DNA of 64,000 bases. Origin: Flavobacterium gawalongense. GTDB taxonomy: Bacteria; Bacteroidota; Bacteroidia; Flavobacteriales; Flavobacteriaceae. The DNA lies in assembly GCF_007097265.1 (NCBI RefSeq), contig NZ_VJZP01000008.1, positions 79,103 to 143,102 of the forward strand, given 5' to 3'. Under the pieces are notes generated by a model, which worked only from the letters and a program-made list of their open reading frames with translations, was not told the origin of the DNA and made no database searches. Both the position numbers and the translations under genes were made by a program. Positions within the stretch are counted from its first letter, which is position 1, and every line of letters begins with the position of its first letter. Shown here one piece after another: positions 56,671 to 64,000 of the stretch.

Positions 56671-57066
56671 TTAGTTGACGATTACTTCCCCTTTTATTTT
56701 TAGAGCCACTCTTCCGCCTTCGTAATTCACTGCGTTGGTTTCTATCGTAATTGTTTTGCGGATAGGTCCAGGAGTCATATTATATTTAACTTCAATTTTT
56801 CCAGTTTTACCAGGTAAAATTGGTTCTGTTGGTTTAGTTGGCACGGTGCATCCACAAGTAGATAATACATTGGTAATAATTAATGGGGCGTCACCGGTAT
56901 TTGTAAATTGAAACACTCTTATTCCATTATCACTTCCCTTGGAAACCTTTCCATAATCAATGGTATTGTCTTTAGCTGCAAATTCAATTTTGGCTCCAGA
57001 TTGGGCAAACCCAATACTACTTACAAATACAATTGCTATTAAAGTAATTATTTTTTTCATTTTCAT
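56671..57066 (-). CDS. DUF1573 domain exported protein
   Basis: 131 aa. A signal peptide (KKIITLIAIVFVSSIGFAQ) is followed by a single Ig-like DUF1573 domain. VFQFTNTGDAPLIITNVLST followed by CGCTVP is the family hallmark, with a strand-rich rest ending in VALKIKGEVIVN. DUF1573 domains are found in many secreted Bacteroidota proteins and have no assigned biochemical role; the CGC pair may form a disulfide. Two nearby ATGs (57066, 57060) both fit. It diverges from valS. Confidence 0.9.
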   Translation of the reverse strand: MKMKKIITLIAIVFVSSIGFAQSGAKIEFAAKDNTIDYGKVSKGSDNGIRVFQFTNTGDAPLIITNVLSTCGCTVPTKPTEPILPGKTGKIEVKYNMTPGPIRKTITIETNAVNYEGGRVALKIKGEVIVN

Positions 57067-57189
57067 TTTTTTAGATTTGGTTAAGTAAATGTACTTTCTT
57101 TTAATTAATGCACAAATATTTATTTCTCTTTTTATAGTGTACTTAATTATTTACTTTTGTTCCCAATTAGAATTACAAATATCAGACCA

Positions 57190-57268
57190 AAGTCTAAACG
57201 GTTATTTGTTGATTTGGTTATTCGTTTAATTGAACCAACAAACAATCGAATTTAATGATTAAACGAAT
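57190..57268. repeat. GGTTATTCGTTTAAT-type repeat with inverted arms before valS
   Basis: ATTCGTTTAAT (57220-57230) and ATTAAACGAAT (57258-57268) are perfect inverted copies. The upstream in-frame ATG at 57255 lies in this repeat, arguing for the valS start at 57279. Confidence 0.5.
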
Positions 57269-57278
57269 CCACAATAAA

Positions 57279-59993
57279 ATGACAATTCCTGCACAATTTG
57301 ACGCTAAAACTATTGAGAATAAGTGGTATGACTACTGGATTAAGAATAATTATTTCCATTCGGAGCCAGACCATAGAACACCATATACCATTGTAATTCC
57401 GCCGCCTAATGTTACTGGGGTTTTACACATGGGGCACATGTTGAACAATACCATTCAAGATGTATTAATTAGAAGAGCGCGTCTTAAAGGGTTCAACGCT
57501 TGTTGGGTTCCTGGAACAGACCATGCTTCGATAGCGACTGAAGCTAAAGTTGTAGCTAAATTAAAAGCAGAAGGAATCAATAAAAATGATTTAACTCGTG
57601 AAGAATTTTTGGCTCACGCTTGGGAATGGACTGATAAATATGGAGGAGTAATTCTGGACCAATTAAAAAAACTGGGTGCTTCTTGTGATTGGGAACGAAC
57701 CAAATTTACGATGGATCCTGATATGTCAGCTTCAGTAATTCGTTCTTTTGTGGATTTATATAACAAAGGATTGATTTATAGAGGCTATAGAATGGTCAAT
57801 TGGGATCCGGAAGCCAAAACTACATTGTCCGATGAAGAAGTAATTTACGAAGAACAACAAGGGAAATTGTATTTTATAAGATATGAAATCCTCCCCCCAA
57901 CCCCCTCCGAAGGAGGGGGAGTCAGTAACGGAATCGACACCGAGGCTAGCGCACAATCTCCCTCCCCTTCGGGGAGGGTTGGGGAGGGGATTATTATTGC
58001 CACAACACGTCCGGAAACTATTTTTGGAGATACAGCGATTTGTATTAATCCAAATGACGAACGTTTTGCTCATTTGAAAGGTAAAAAAGCGATTGTGCCT
58101 ATTTGCGGAAGAGTTATTCCAATTATCGAAGATGAATATGTTGATATCGAATTTGGAACGGGTTGTTTGAAAGTAACTCCTGCTCATGATATGAATGACA
58201 AAGCGTTAGGGGAGAAGCATAATCTTGAAATCATTGATATTTTCAACGAAGATGCGACTTTGAATAGTTTTGGATTGCATTATCAAGGAAAAGATCGTTT
58301 TGTAGTTCGGGAAGAAATTGTCAAAGAATTAGAAACAATTGGTGCTTTGACCAAAACAGAAATTCACCTTAATAAAGTAGGAACTTCTGAAAGAACCAAA
58401 GCAGTTATCGAGCCTCGTTTATCAGACCAATGGTTCCTGAAAATGGAAGATTTGGTAAAACCTGCTATAAAAGCGGTTTTAGTAGATGGCGAAATTAAAT
58501 TGCATCCAAAACGTTTTGATAATACGTACAGACACTGGCTTGAAAACATACGCGATTGGAATATTTCTCGTCAATTGTGGTGGGGACAACAAATTCCTGC
58601 GTATTTCTATGGAGATGGAAAGGAAGATTTTGTAGTTGCTGAATCTATCGAAGAAGCTTTAGTTTTGGCTAAAGAAAAAACCAATAACTTACAACTTACA
58701 ACTTCAGACTTAACTCAGGATGTTGATGCTTTAGATACTTGGTTTTCTTCTTGGCTATGGCCAATGTCCGTTTTTGGAGGAATTATGGATCCGGAAAGTG
58801 AAGATTTCAAATATTATTATCCAACGAATGATTTGGTTACTGGTCCAGATATTTTGTTCTTCTGGGTAGCGAGAATGATTATTGCAGGATATGAATATAC
58901 AGGAAAAAAACCATTTACAAATGTGTATTTGACTGGTTTAGTTCGTGATAAGCAAAGACGCAAAATGTCTAAATCATTAGGAAATTCACCTGATCCTTTG
59001 GATTTAATCGAAAAATTTGGTGCCGATGGTGTTCGTGTAGGATTGCTTTTGAGCGCATCTGCAGGGAATGATATCATGTTCGATGAAGAATTGTGTAACC
59101 AAGGAAAAGCGTTTACAAACAAAATTTGGAATGCTTTCAAACTGATAAAAGGGTGGGAAGTTTCGGATGCTATTCCGCAACCGGAATCTTCAAAAGTGGC
59201 GATCGAATGGTACGAAGCCAAGTTGCAACAAACACTTCTAGAAATTGAAGATAATTTTGAAAAATATAGAATTTCTGATGCTTTAATGGGGATTTACAAA
59301 TTGGTTTGGGACGATTTCTGTTCTTGGTTTCTCGAAATGATAAAACCGGCATACCAACAACCAATTGACAGCGCGACTTTTGCGAAAGCGATAGAAATGT
59401 TAGAAAATAACTTGAAATTATTGCATCCGTTTATGCCGTTCTTGACAGAGGAAATTTGGCAAATTCTTGCCGAAAGAACTACTGAAGAAGCGTTAATCGT
59501 TTCAACTTGGCCAGAAATAAAACCTTTTAATGCGGGTTTAATCGCTGATTTCGAAAATACAATTGAAGTGATTTCCGGAATAAGAACGATTCGTAAAGAC
59601 AAGAATATTCCGTTCAAAGACTCTATTGAATTGAAAATTGTGAACAATGATAAAGTTTCGACTTATTTTGATTCGGTTGTGACTAAATTAGGAAACATAA
59701 CTTCGTTAGAATATGTTTCGGATAAAGTGGATGGCGCTTTGTCTTTCCGTGTAAAATCGAATGAATATTTCATTCCAATTACCGGAAATATAAATGTGGA
59801 GGAAGAAATTACAAAACTAACTGCTGAGTTAATATATACACAAGGTTTCTTGAAATCAGTTCAAAGCAAACTGGCGAACGAGAAATTTGTGGCTGGTGCG
59901 CCTGAGAAAGTTTTGGCAAACGAAAGACAAAAAGAAACTGATGCTTTATCTAAAATTGAAACTATCGAGCATAGTTTGGCTGGATTGAAATAA
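57279..59993 (+). CDS. valS: Valyl-tRNA synthetase with a 33-residue repeat-derived insertion
   Basis: 904-aa class I synthetase that charges tRNA-Val and edits mischarged Thr. HIGH is HMGH (residues 50-53); KMSKS lies at about 562-566 in [10 protein letters not shown]; a C-terminal coiled coil is present. Residues 205-237 (from [10 protein letters not shown] to SGRVGEG) are the in-frame translation of an inverted pair of GC-rich palindromes. They sit in the CP1 editing domain immediately before its catalytic [17 protein letters not shown]. As valS is normally an essential single-copy gene, the insert must be tolerated. The ATG at 57279 ([16 protein letters not shown]) is the usual start. Confidence 0.96.
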   Translation: MTIPAQFDAKTIENKWYDYWIKNNYFHSEPDHRTPYTIVIPPPNVTGVLHMGHMLNNTIQDVLIRRARLKGFNACWVPGTDHASIATEAKVVAKLKAEGINKNDLTREEFLAHAWEWTDKYGGVILDQLKKLGASCDWERTKFTMDPDMSASVIRSFVDLYNKGLIYRGYRMVNWDPEAKTTLSDEEVIYEEQQGKLYFIRYEILPPTPSEGGGVSNGIDTEASAQSPSPSGRVGEGIIIATTRPETIFGDTAICINPNDERFAHLKGKKAIVPICGRVIPIIEDEYVDIEFGTGCLKVTPAHDMNDKALGEKHNLEIIDIFNEDATLNSFGLHYQGKDRFVVREEIVKELETIGALTKTEIHLNKVGTSERTKAVIEPRLSDQWFLKMEDLVKPAIKAVLVDGEIKLHPKRFDNTYRHWLENIRDWNISRQLWWGQQIPAYFYGDGKEDFVVAESIEEALVLAKEKTNNLQLTTSDLTQDVDALDTWFSSWLWPMSVFGGIMDPESEDFKYYYPTNDLVTGPDILFFWVARMIIAGYEYTGKKPFTNVYLTGLVRDKQRRKMSKSLGNSPDPLDLIEKFGADGVRVGLLLSASAGNDIMFDEELCNQGKAFTNKIWNAFKLIKGWEVSDAIPQPESSKVAIEWYEAKLQQTLLEIEDNFEKYRISDALMGIYKLVWDDFCSWFLEMIKPAYQQPIDSATFAKAIEMLENNLKLLHPFMPFLTEEIWQILAERTTEEALIVSTWPEIKPFNAGLIADFENTIEVISGIRTIRKDKNIPFKDSIELKIVNNDKVSTYFDSVVTKLGNITSLEYVSDKVDGALSFRVKSNEYFIPITGNINVEEEITKLTAELIYTQGFLKSVQSKLANEKFVAGAPEKVLANERQKETDALSKIETIEHSLAGLK
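57891..57989. repeat. Inverted pair of REP-like palindromes inside valS
   Basis: Reverse unit 57891-57921 and forward unit 57958-57989 (CCCTCCCC-TTC-GGGGAGGG plus TTGGGGAGGGG) separated by 36 bases. Total 99 bases, divisible by three, with no stop in the valS frame. Confidence 0.9.
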
Positions 59994-60012
59994 AGCTAGT
60001 TTTTTATAAAAT

Positions 60013-60051
60013 AAAAATCCCAATTCTGAAATTTCAGGATTGGGATTTTTT
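60013..60051 (+). terminator. valS terminator
   Basis: AAAATCCCAAT-CTGAAA pairs with TTTCAG-ATTGGGATTTT (one mismatch) and is followed by Ts. Confidence 0.88.
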
Positions 60052-60103
60052 GTTAGAAAATTAATTATTTTGTATTTTGTTATGAGCGAGATACTCGCAA
60101 TCA

Positions 60104-60370
60104 ATGATATTAAGTTAAGAATTTATCTAAAAAATATTTAAGATTTTTGATTAACGATTCTTGATTTAAGATTTTCAATAACACTATTTCATTGAAAATA
60201 GTTTTTTATTTAAACATCAATCGTAATATTTGAGGGTTTTCAGAAATCTGCAATCAAGAATCGTTAATCTTCATTCAAAAATCTCTTAACTTAATGACAT
60301 TGCGCCCGAGATAGCTGTGGATTTTGTGGTAGTTGCGTGACAACATTTTATCGACGAACGTCACTGCTAT
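60104..60370. repeat. Composite inverted repeat in the valS downstream gap
   Basis: GATTAACGATTCTTGATT (60149-60166) and its exact complement (60252-60269) are nested within outer arms ATTAAGTTAAG (60109-60119) and CTTAACTTAAT (60285-60295). A second structured part follows: ATAGCTGTG (60311) with CACTGCTAT (60362), and GTGAC with GTCAC inside. A GCGAG-ATA-CTCGC hairpin precedes it at 60086. No gene was found in 59994-60474. Confidence 0.7.
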
Positions 60371-60474
60371 TGCGATTTAAAGAGTATTTCTTCCTTTAAA
60401 CGATTTTTGTGTATTTACTGATATATTGTTAATATGTTTGGGAAACAATTGTCAAATACCACATTAATAAAGAA

Positions 60475-60852
60475 ATGAAAAAAATATTTAGTCCGGCTTA
60501 TAGACAAGATTATGTTGAAGGATATTCAATTGGTTTGAATCCATTTCAGCAATTTAATACTGCAAAAAAAAATGACGCTTTTATTAGCGGATTTAATTCC
60601 GGAAGATCAGATTATGAGAGAATGAACGGATATATTAGTGAAGGAATTCCCCAGCGTATTATTACAGACAAAGTTTTGGAAGATTTTCTTATCGCAGGTT
60701 TACTTGGCTTACCTTTTGAAGCTGATGGGTATACTTCACATCAAATTAATATGATAGAAAAATGGTATCAAAGTGGTATTGAGAAATATGACCCAAATCT
60801 AAGTATCAGTCTTTTTGAAATACTTGAAGAGAACGGAATTTTAATCAATTAA
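60475..60852 (+). CDS. Hypothetical protein, 125 aa
   Basis: Soluble protein without signal or membrane segment. It has an aromatic, Gly/Asn-rich first half (YRQDYVEGYSIGLNPFQQFN; DAFISGFNSGRSDYERMNGY) and a helical second half with ITDKVLEDFLIAGLLGL. The regular FxxGFxxGRxDYE wording looks conserved rather than random, and the start ATG and length are coding-like, but I do not recognise a family. It stands alone between a large inverted repeat and the PepSY gene, with a hairpin after its end. Function unknown. Confidence 0.65.
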   Translation: MKKIFSPAYRQDYVEGYSIGLNPFQQFNTAKKNDAFISGFNSGRSDYERMNGYISEGIPQRIITDKVLEDFLIAGLLGLPFEADGYTSHQINMIEKWYQSGIEKYDPNLSISLFEILEENGILIN

Positions 60853-60890
60853 TATGTTTTACTATTTGTTTTTGGTAATAGCCATGAACA

Positions 60891-60915
60891 AAAAAATCCG
60901 TGTCGTCACGGATTT
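60891..60915 (-). terminator. Terminator of the PepSY/receptor unit
   Basis: AAATCCGTG-TCGT-CACGGATTT preceded by an A run (U run on the minus strand), 22 bases past the PepSY gene stop. Confidence 0.85.
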
Positions 60916-60937
60916 AAGTATAGTAATTAGGTATATT

Positions 60938-61486
60938 TTAACCAAATAAAATCAAAAATAGCAGCGGAAATGCAATTCCGGCTACTGCCAGTTTCCAGCC
61001 TCTGTTTTTCCAACTGAATTTTCCGGCTTTGATCATTATCGTTCCCGTTAATGCAATGGTGATTAAACTTAAAGCAAAAATATCCGAATAATAAATCCAA
61101 AAATTGGAAGTATTTTTATGCAAGCTCATGGATTGACTAATAATAGGCGTTTTTATAAAAGATACGATTTCACCTTTTCCTGTTTTCATATCAATTTCAA
61201 CGTCGTGTTTTTCAAAAGAAATTTTAAAAGTTCCTTTTTTTACCATGTGACGTCTCATTTTGTCATCGATGCCTAATTTCTTTCCTAAGCCTTCAGCAAA
61301 TTTTTCGTTGATTTCGCTTTCTTCGGGTAATTGTACTTCAATGGCTTTTGTTTCGGTGGTATATTTATCAGGATGCCAAGATTCTCTGTGGTTCATCATA
61401 AGCCCTGAAAAGGCAAAGGAAACAATTAGTCCGATGTAGAAATAGCCTAAATCGCGGTGTAAATTTCTGAAGTCAATTTTTTTCAT
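60938..61486 (-). CDS. PepSY-associated transmembrane protein
   Basis: 182-aa inner-membrane protein. It has a first helix with DLGYFYIGLIVSFAFSGLMM, a central periplasmic PepSY-like domain (about 45-120), then SMSLHKNTSNFWIYYSDIFA and two more helices. The spaced His residues (His10, His32, His139) sit where related PepSY-TM proteins bind heme and act in ferric-siderophore reduction; that role is inferred. It lies 60 bases downstream of a TonB-dependent siderophore receptor on the same strand, the usual pairing. One transcript is likely, ended by the hairpin at 60891-60915. Confidence 0.85.
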   Translation of the reverse strand: MKKIDFRNLHRDLGYFYIGLIVSFAFSGLMMNHRESWHPDKYTTETKAIEVQLPEESEINEKFAEGLGKKLGIDDKMRRHMVKKGTFKISFEKHDVEIDMKTGKGEIVSFIKTPIISQSMSLHKNTSNFWIYYSDIFALSLITIALTGTIMIKAGKFSWKNRGWKLAVAGIAFPLLFLILFG

Positions 61487-61546
61487 GTGTTAGTGACGTT
61501 AAAGTGGTTTAAAAAAATAAGACTCTTTTTTTTATAAAAGGTTTAA

Positions 61547-63763
61547 TTAGAATTTATATTTTAAACTCGTCATCACTTGTCGTGGTGCAATTGGATTCAC
61601 ACTGTAATTTTCATGAACGGTATAATTCAACTCATTCGTAATATTTGATAACTTACATAGGATTGAAAATTGTTTCCAATTGTAACCTGCTGATAAATCA
61701 ATTGTCGTGTATCCCTCAAGTGGAATTTCTCTATCATTAATGGTAACGGCTCCTGTATTAGAGTTCGCTACTATTTGATTGTTCCAACCACCAACTCGGT
61801 TACCAATATAATTACCCGAAGCTCCAAAAGACGCTCCTTTTAATATTCCTGAAGGCAAGGTGTAGAAAAAACTTAAATTAGCTGTGTTTGCTGGGGTTCT
61901 TGCTAAACGATCTCCTTCTATAAAACTTCCGTTTAAACCTGAAGTTTTAGTGTAGCGCATGTCGTTATAACTATACCCTGCTATAATATTCAAGCCTTCA
62001 ATAGGTTTTGCAGTAATATCAAATTCTACTCCTTTACTGGTTGTTTCTCCGCTCAAAACTTTTATTGTTGTATCCGTATTGCTTGAACCATCCGCTTTAA
62101 ATTCGGCAGTTTGAGCTAAATTGCTATTTGTAATTTGGTATACTGTAACGTTTGTACTCAATACTCCTTTCCAAAAATCTTTTTTCATTCCAACTTCGTA
62201 CTGATCGATAATAGAAGGTTCAATCGCTTTTAAGTCAACCGTTGTTCCTGTATTTGGTGTAAATGAGTTAGAATAGCTGGCAAACAAAGACATGTCTTTT
62301 GTTGGTTGAAATACAAGTCCTACTTTTGGAGTGAAAGCAAGATCTTTACGTTTTGCAGCTTCAGTAACCGTATTTTTAATCAAGTCGTGTGTGTTAACTT
62401 GTGCTTCTTGCCAAGACCAACGTAAACCGGCTAAAACTTTAATTTTTTCTGTCAATGAAATTAAATCTTGTGCATAGATTCCAAAACGGTTTGTGTCTGT
62501 TTTTACAATTCTTGTATTAGTTGCATTTGGTATCGCTCCGCCTTGATCAAAATTTTCGAAATCAAAAATATTACCACTACCATAAGTTGTTGGGTTAAAG
62601 GTAAAAGTATAGGCTTGTGCAAATGAATTTTCTAAATCAACACCTGTAAATAATTGGTGTTTTAGTTGTCCGGTTGTAAAACAGCCTTGCAAACTAATTT
62701 GTTCTCCAATGATTTGCTCCAGGTTTTTATTTTGTCCGAGTGGTCTGCTCCAGTCTCCATTTGCTGCTGGTTGAACACGTTCGGTTCCTTTAGAAGTTCT
62801 GTTGTAATTTTGAAAAGAAGAATTGAAATCCAGTTTCCAGTTTTTATTAAAATTATGGCTTACTAATCCAGAAACCGTTGCTTGTTTGGTTTGTCCATTT
62901 GACCAAGTCGCACCTAAATAAGTATTACGAGGAAGATCCACAATTTCTTTTCCAATGATTCCTGTTCCAAAATCGGGTGTCCAATCATCCTTTAAATAAT
63001 CCCCTTGCAAAAGAATTTCGGTTTTATCACTTGCTTTAAAAAGAACAGAAGGATTGATATAATAACGTTCTTTGGTTACATTGTCTCTAAAACTTTCAGA
63101 GTTTTCATAAGAACCTGTAAATCGGTATGCGATAATATCATTCAATGGACCATAGATATCAATAGATGGTTTGTAAAAAGAATAACTTCCCATTTGCACG
63201 GCTATTTCTCCTCCTTTTTGGAAAGATGGTGATTTGGTTACCATATTCAATATTCCTCCCGGAGCAACATTTCCGTATAATAAAGCGGCACTTCCTTTTA
63301 GTACTTCTACTTTTTCTAAAGAAGAAACTTCCGGAATAGAACCACTGCTAAAACGAAACCCATTTTTAAACATATTATTGGTAGACATGTCATATCCTCT
63401 TGAGAAAAAAGATTCTTGTGCTCCACCACGTGCTGAACCCACGTAAACACCATTTATATTTTTGATAACATCGCTTAGTCTGATCGCTTGCTGTTGTTCA
63501 ATAATTTCGCTTCCTATTATTTGTATGCTTTGAGGAACATCCATCGGTTTTAATCCAGATCGTATCGCTGATACTGGTTTTTTATGTTGATTTTGTGTGA
63601 CAATTATTTCCTTAAGTATTCCTCCTTTTTTATTCTTTATAGTATCTGAAACGGTGTCGAATGCTTCAATAGTATTTGTGTTTTCTGTTACACTTGCAGT
63701 TTCTTGTGCAAAGCTACTCATACTGAATAATAGGGTTAAAGCGGGTATTAAAATATTTCTCAT
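61547..63763 (-). CDS. TonB-dependent siderophore receptor
   Basis: 738-aa outer-membrane receptor for a ferric siderophore. Signal peptide MRNILIPALTLLFSMSSFAQ. A TonB-box-like KEIIVTQ lies near residue 52. The plug domain holds MDVPQSIQIIGSEIIEQQ, DVIKNINGVYVGSARGGAQE and VEVLKGSAALLYGNVAPGGI. The 22-strand barrel ends in APRQVMTSLKYKF with the terminal Phe. PQSIQII and the length place it in the FhuA/FoxA-type siderophore group. A near-consensus promoter lies upstream. No clear Fur box was identified, so iron control is assumed from the family only. Confidence 0.93.
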   Translation of the reverse strand: MRNILIPALTLLFSMSSFAQETASVTENTNTIEAFDTVSDTIKNKKGGILKEIIVTQNQHKKPVSAIRSGLKPMDVPQSIQIIGSEIIEQQQAIRLSDVIKNINGVYVGSARGGAQESFFSRGYDMSTNNMFKNGFRFSSGSIPEVSSLEKVEVLKGSAALLYGNVAPGGILNMVTKSPSFQKGGEIAVQMGSYSFYKPSIDIYGPLNDIIAYRFTGSYENSESFRDNVTKERYYINPSVLFKASDKTEILLQGDYLKDDWTPDFGTGIIGKEIVDLPRNTYLGATWSNGQTKQATVSGLVSHNFNKNWKLDFNSSFQNYNRTSKGTERVQPAANGDWSRPLGQNKNLEQIIGEQISLQGCFTTGQLKHQLFTGVDLENSFAQAYTFTFNPTTYGSGNIFDFENFDQGGAIPNATNTRIVKTDTNRFGIYAQDLISLTEKIKVLAGLRWSWQEAQVNTHDLIKNTVTEAAKRKDLAFTPKVGLVFQPTKDMSLFASYSNSFTPNTGTTVDLKAIEPSIIDQYEVGMKKDFWKGVLSTNVTVYQITNSNLAQTAEFKADGSSNTDTTIKVLSGETTSKGVEFDITAKPIEGLNIIAGYSYNDMRYTKTSGLNGSFIEGDRLARTPANTANLSFFYTLPSGILKGASFGASGNYIGNRVGGWNNQIVANSNTGAVTINDREIPLEGYTTIDLSAGYNWKQFSILCKLSNITNELNYTVHENYSVNPIAPRQVMTSLKYKF

Positions 63764-63797
63764 GATTGTTTATTTGGAATAATTAAAAATAACGATG

Positions 63798-63828
63798 CAA
63801 ATATAGAATCTGATTTCTATTTAACAAA
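63798..63828 (-). promoter_or_regulatory. Consensus-type promoter for the siderophore receptor
   Basis: On the minus strand TTTG-N19-TATATTTG, an excellent fit to the Bacteroidota -33/-7 consensus, 35 bases before the receptor start. Confidence 0.65.
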
Positions 63829-63909
63829 GTTTATTTAGATTAAATATAAATAATAATTTAAAACACTTTTCACTCAATTGAAATACAGTACTTTAACAGC
63901 AAAAAAACC

Positions 63910-63929
63910 TTGCTCCAAAAAAGGAGGGT
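63910..63929. repeat. TTGCTCC-N6-GGAGGGT element, copy 2
   Basis: Matches 46541-46560 at 18 of 20 positions and is followed by ACTGAAAAAGTCC, wording often seen near insertion-sequence ends. The element may continue past the window. Confidence 0.5.
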
Positions 63930-63966
63930 ACTGAAAAAGTCCTTTAAGGAATAAATACAATAATTT

Positions 63967-64000
63967 AAGGAGTAGAAATCTTAGTTTTTCTGCTCCTTTT
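63967..64000. terminator. Hairpin at the window end
   Basis: AAGGAG-T-AGAAA pairs with TTTTCT-G-CTCCTTTT. Probably a terminator for a gene outside the window or part of a repeat. Confidence 0.5.

Noticed and set aside
57883..58077. Open frames opposite to or overlapping the valS insertion as hidden small genes
   Set aside because: They exist only because the GC-rich repeat lacks stop codons in several frames; no start context or family resemblance.
58687..58714. Four ACTTACA-like heptads in valS, reading [10 protein letters not shown]
   Set aside because: The protein region just before the DALDTWFS block is variable in ValRS and similar residues are expected there; 28 bases is not a multiple of three and no repeat boundary is clear.
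63764..63900. A Fur box before the siderophore receptor
   Set aside because: The region is AT-rich and no clear inverted hexamer pattern stood out beyond the promoter boxes.

Overview
The window looks like chromosomal DNA of a Flavobacterium-type member of the Bacteroidota. It is AT-rich and has TAnnTTTG-type promoter -7 boxes. It encodes a protein with a type IX secretion (type B) C-terminal domain, a fused SecDF, several SPII lipoproteins and a TonB-dependent siderophore receptor. Almost every gene has its best-known relatives in Flavobacteriia. No rRNA, tRNA, CRISPR array, prophage or intact transposase gene was seen.

Layout: 1-6.8 kb holds two lipoproteins (PhoX-like and a di-heme peroxidase), a small outer-membrane barrel, a MATE pump, a prohibitin-like protein and a small acidic protein. 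6.8-10.4 kb is an accessory patch: a decayed copy of the meaB 3' end, a palindromic repeat pair, an unknown glycine-rich secreted protein, meaB, and an Rrf2 regulator with its probable target. 10.4-20.1 kb carries transporters, a 1-Cys peroxiredoxin, a Nudix hydrolase, purA, a Fur-family regulator, the (p)ppGpp enzyme and a TrmH-type methyltransferase. 20.3-29.7 kb is a surface-polysaccharide cluster (FdtB-like aminotransferase, Wzx flippase, FdtA-like isomerase, two acyltransferase-type proteins, four glycosyltransferases). 29.7-36.1 kb has ftsE, a large TPR protein, an outer-membrane barrel and a GreA-like protein. 36.4-46.5 kb has tandem asnB genes, gyrB, mdh and secDF. 46.6-50 kb has a broken pagL-like gene and a T9SS-exported repeat protein. 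50-57 kb has lgt, yidD, cysS, folE, an aminotransferase, an aspartyl-protease/PDZ protein and a DUF1573 protein. 57-64 kb has valS, a small unknown gene, and a PepSY/TonB-receptor pair probably used for iron uptake.

The most distinctive feature is how many small dispersed repeats there are, and that several sit inside protein-coding sequence. A REP-like palindrome (CCCTCCCC-TTC-GGGGAGGG plus a TTGGGG tail) occurs five times. It forms an inverted pair that adds exactly 33 codons in frame to the editing domain of the essential valS, another inverted pair between cysS and folE, and a single copy inside the signal-peptide region of an outer-membrane barrel. The FdtB-like aminotransferase carries two other repeat types, one reading SLRGTKQS and one reading [13 protein letters not shown] 231-bp insertion flanked by 11-bp direct repeats breaks the pagL-like gene; removing it on paper restores that junction exactly. 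No transposase for these repeats lies in the window.

All calls come from reading the sequence and its translations. No database search or folding program was run. Family names are recognition from motifs, and functions of the unknown genes are left open.
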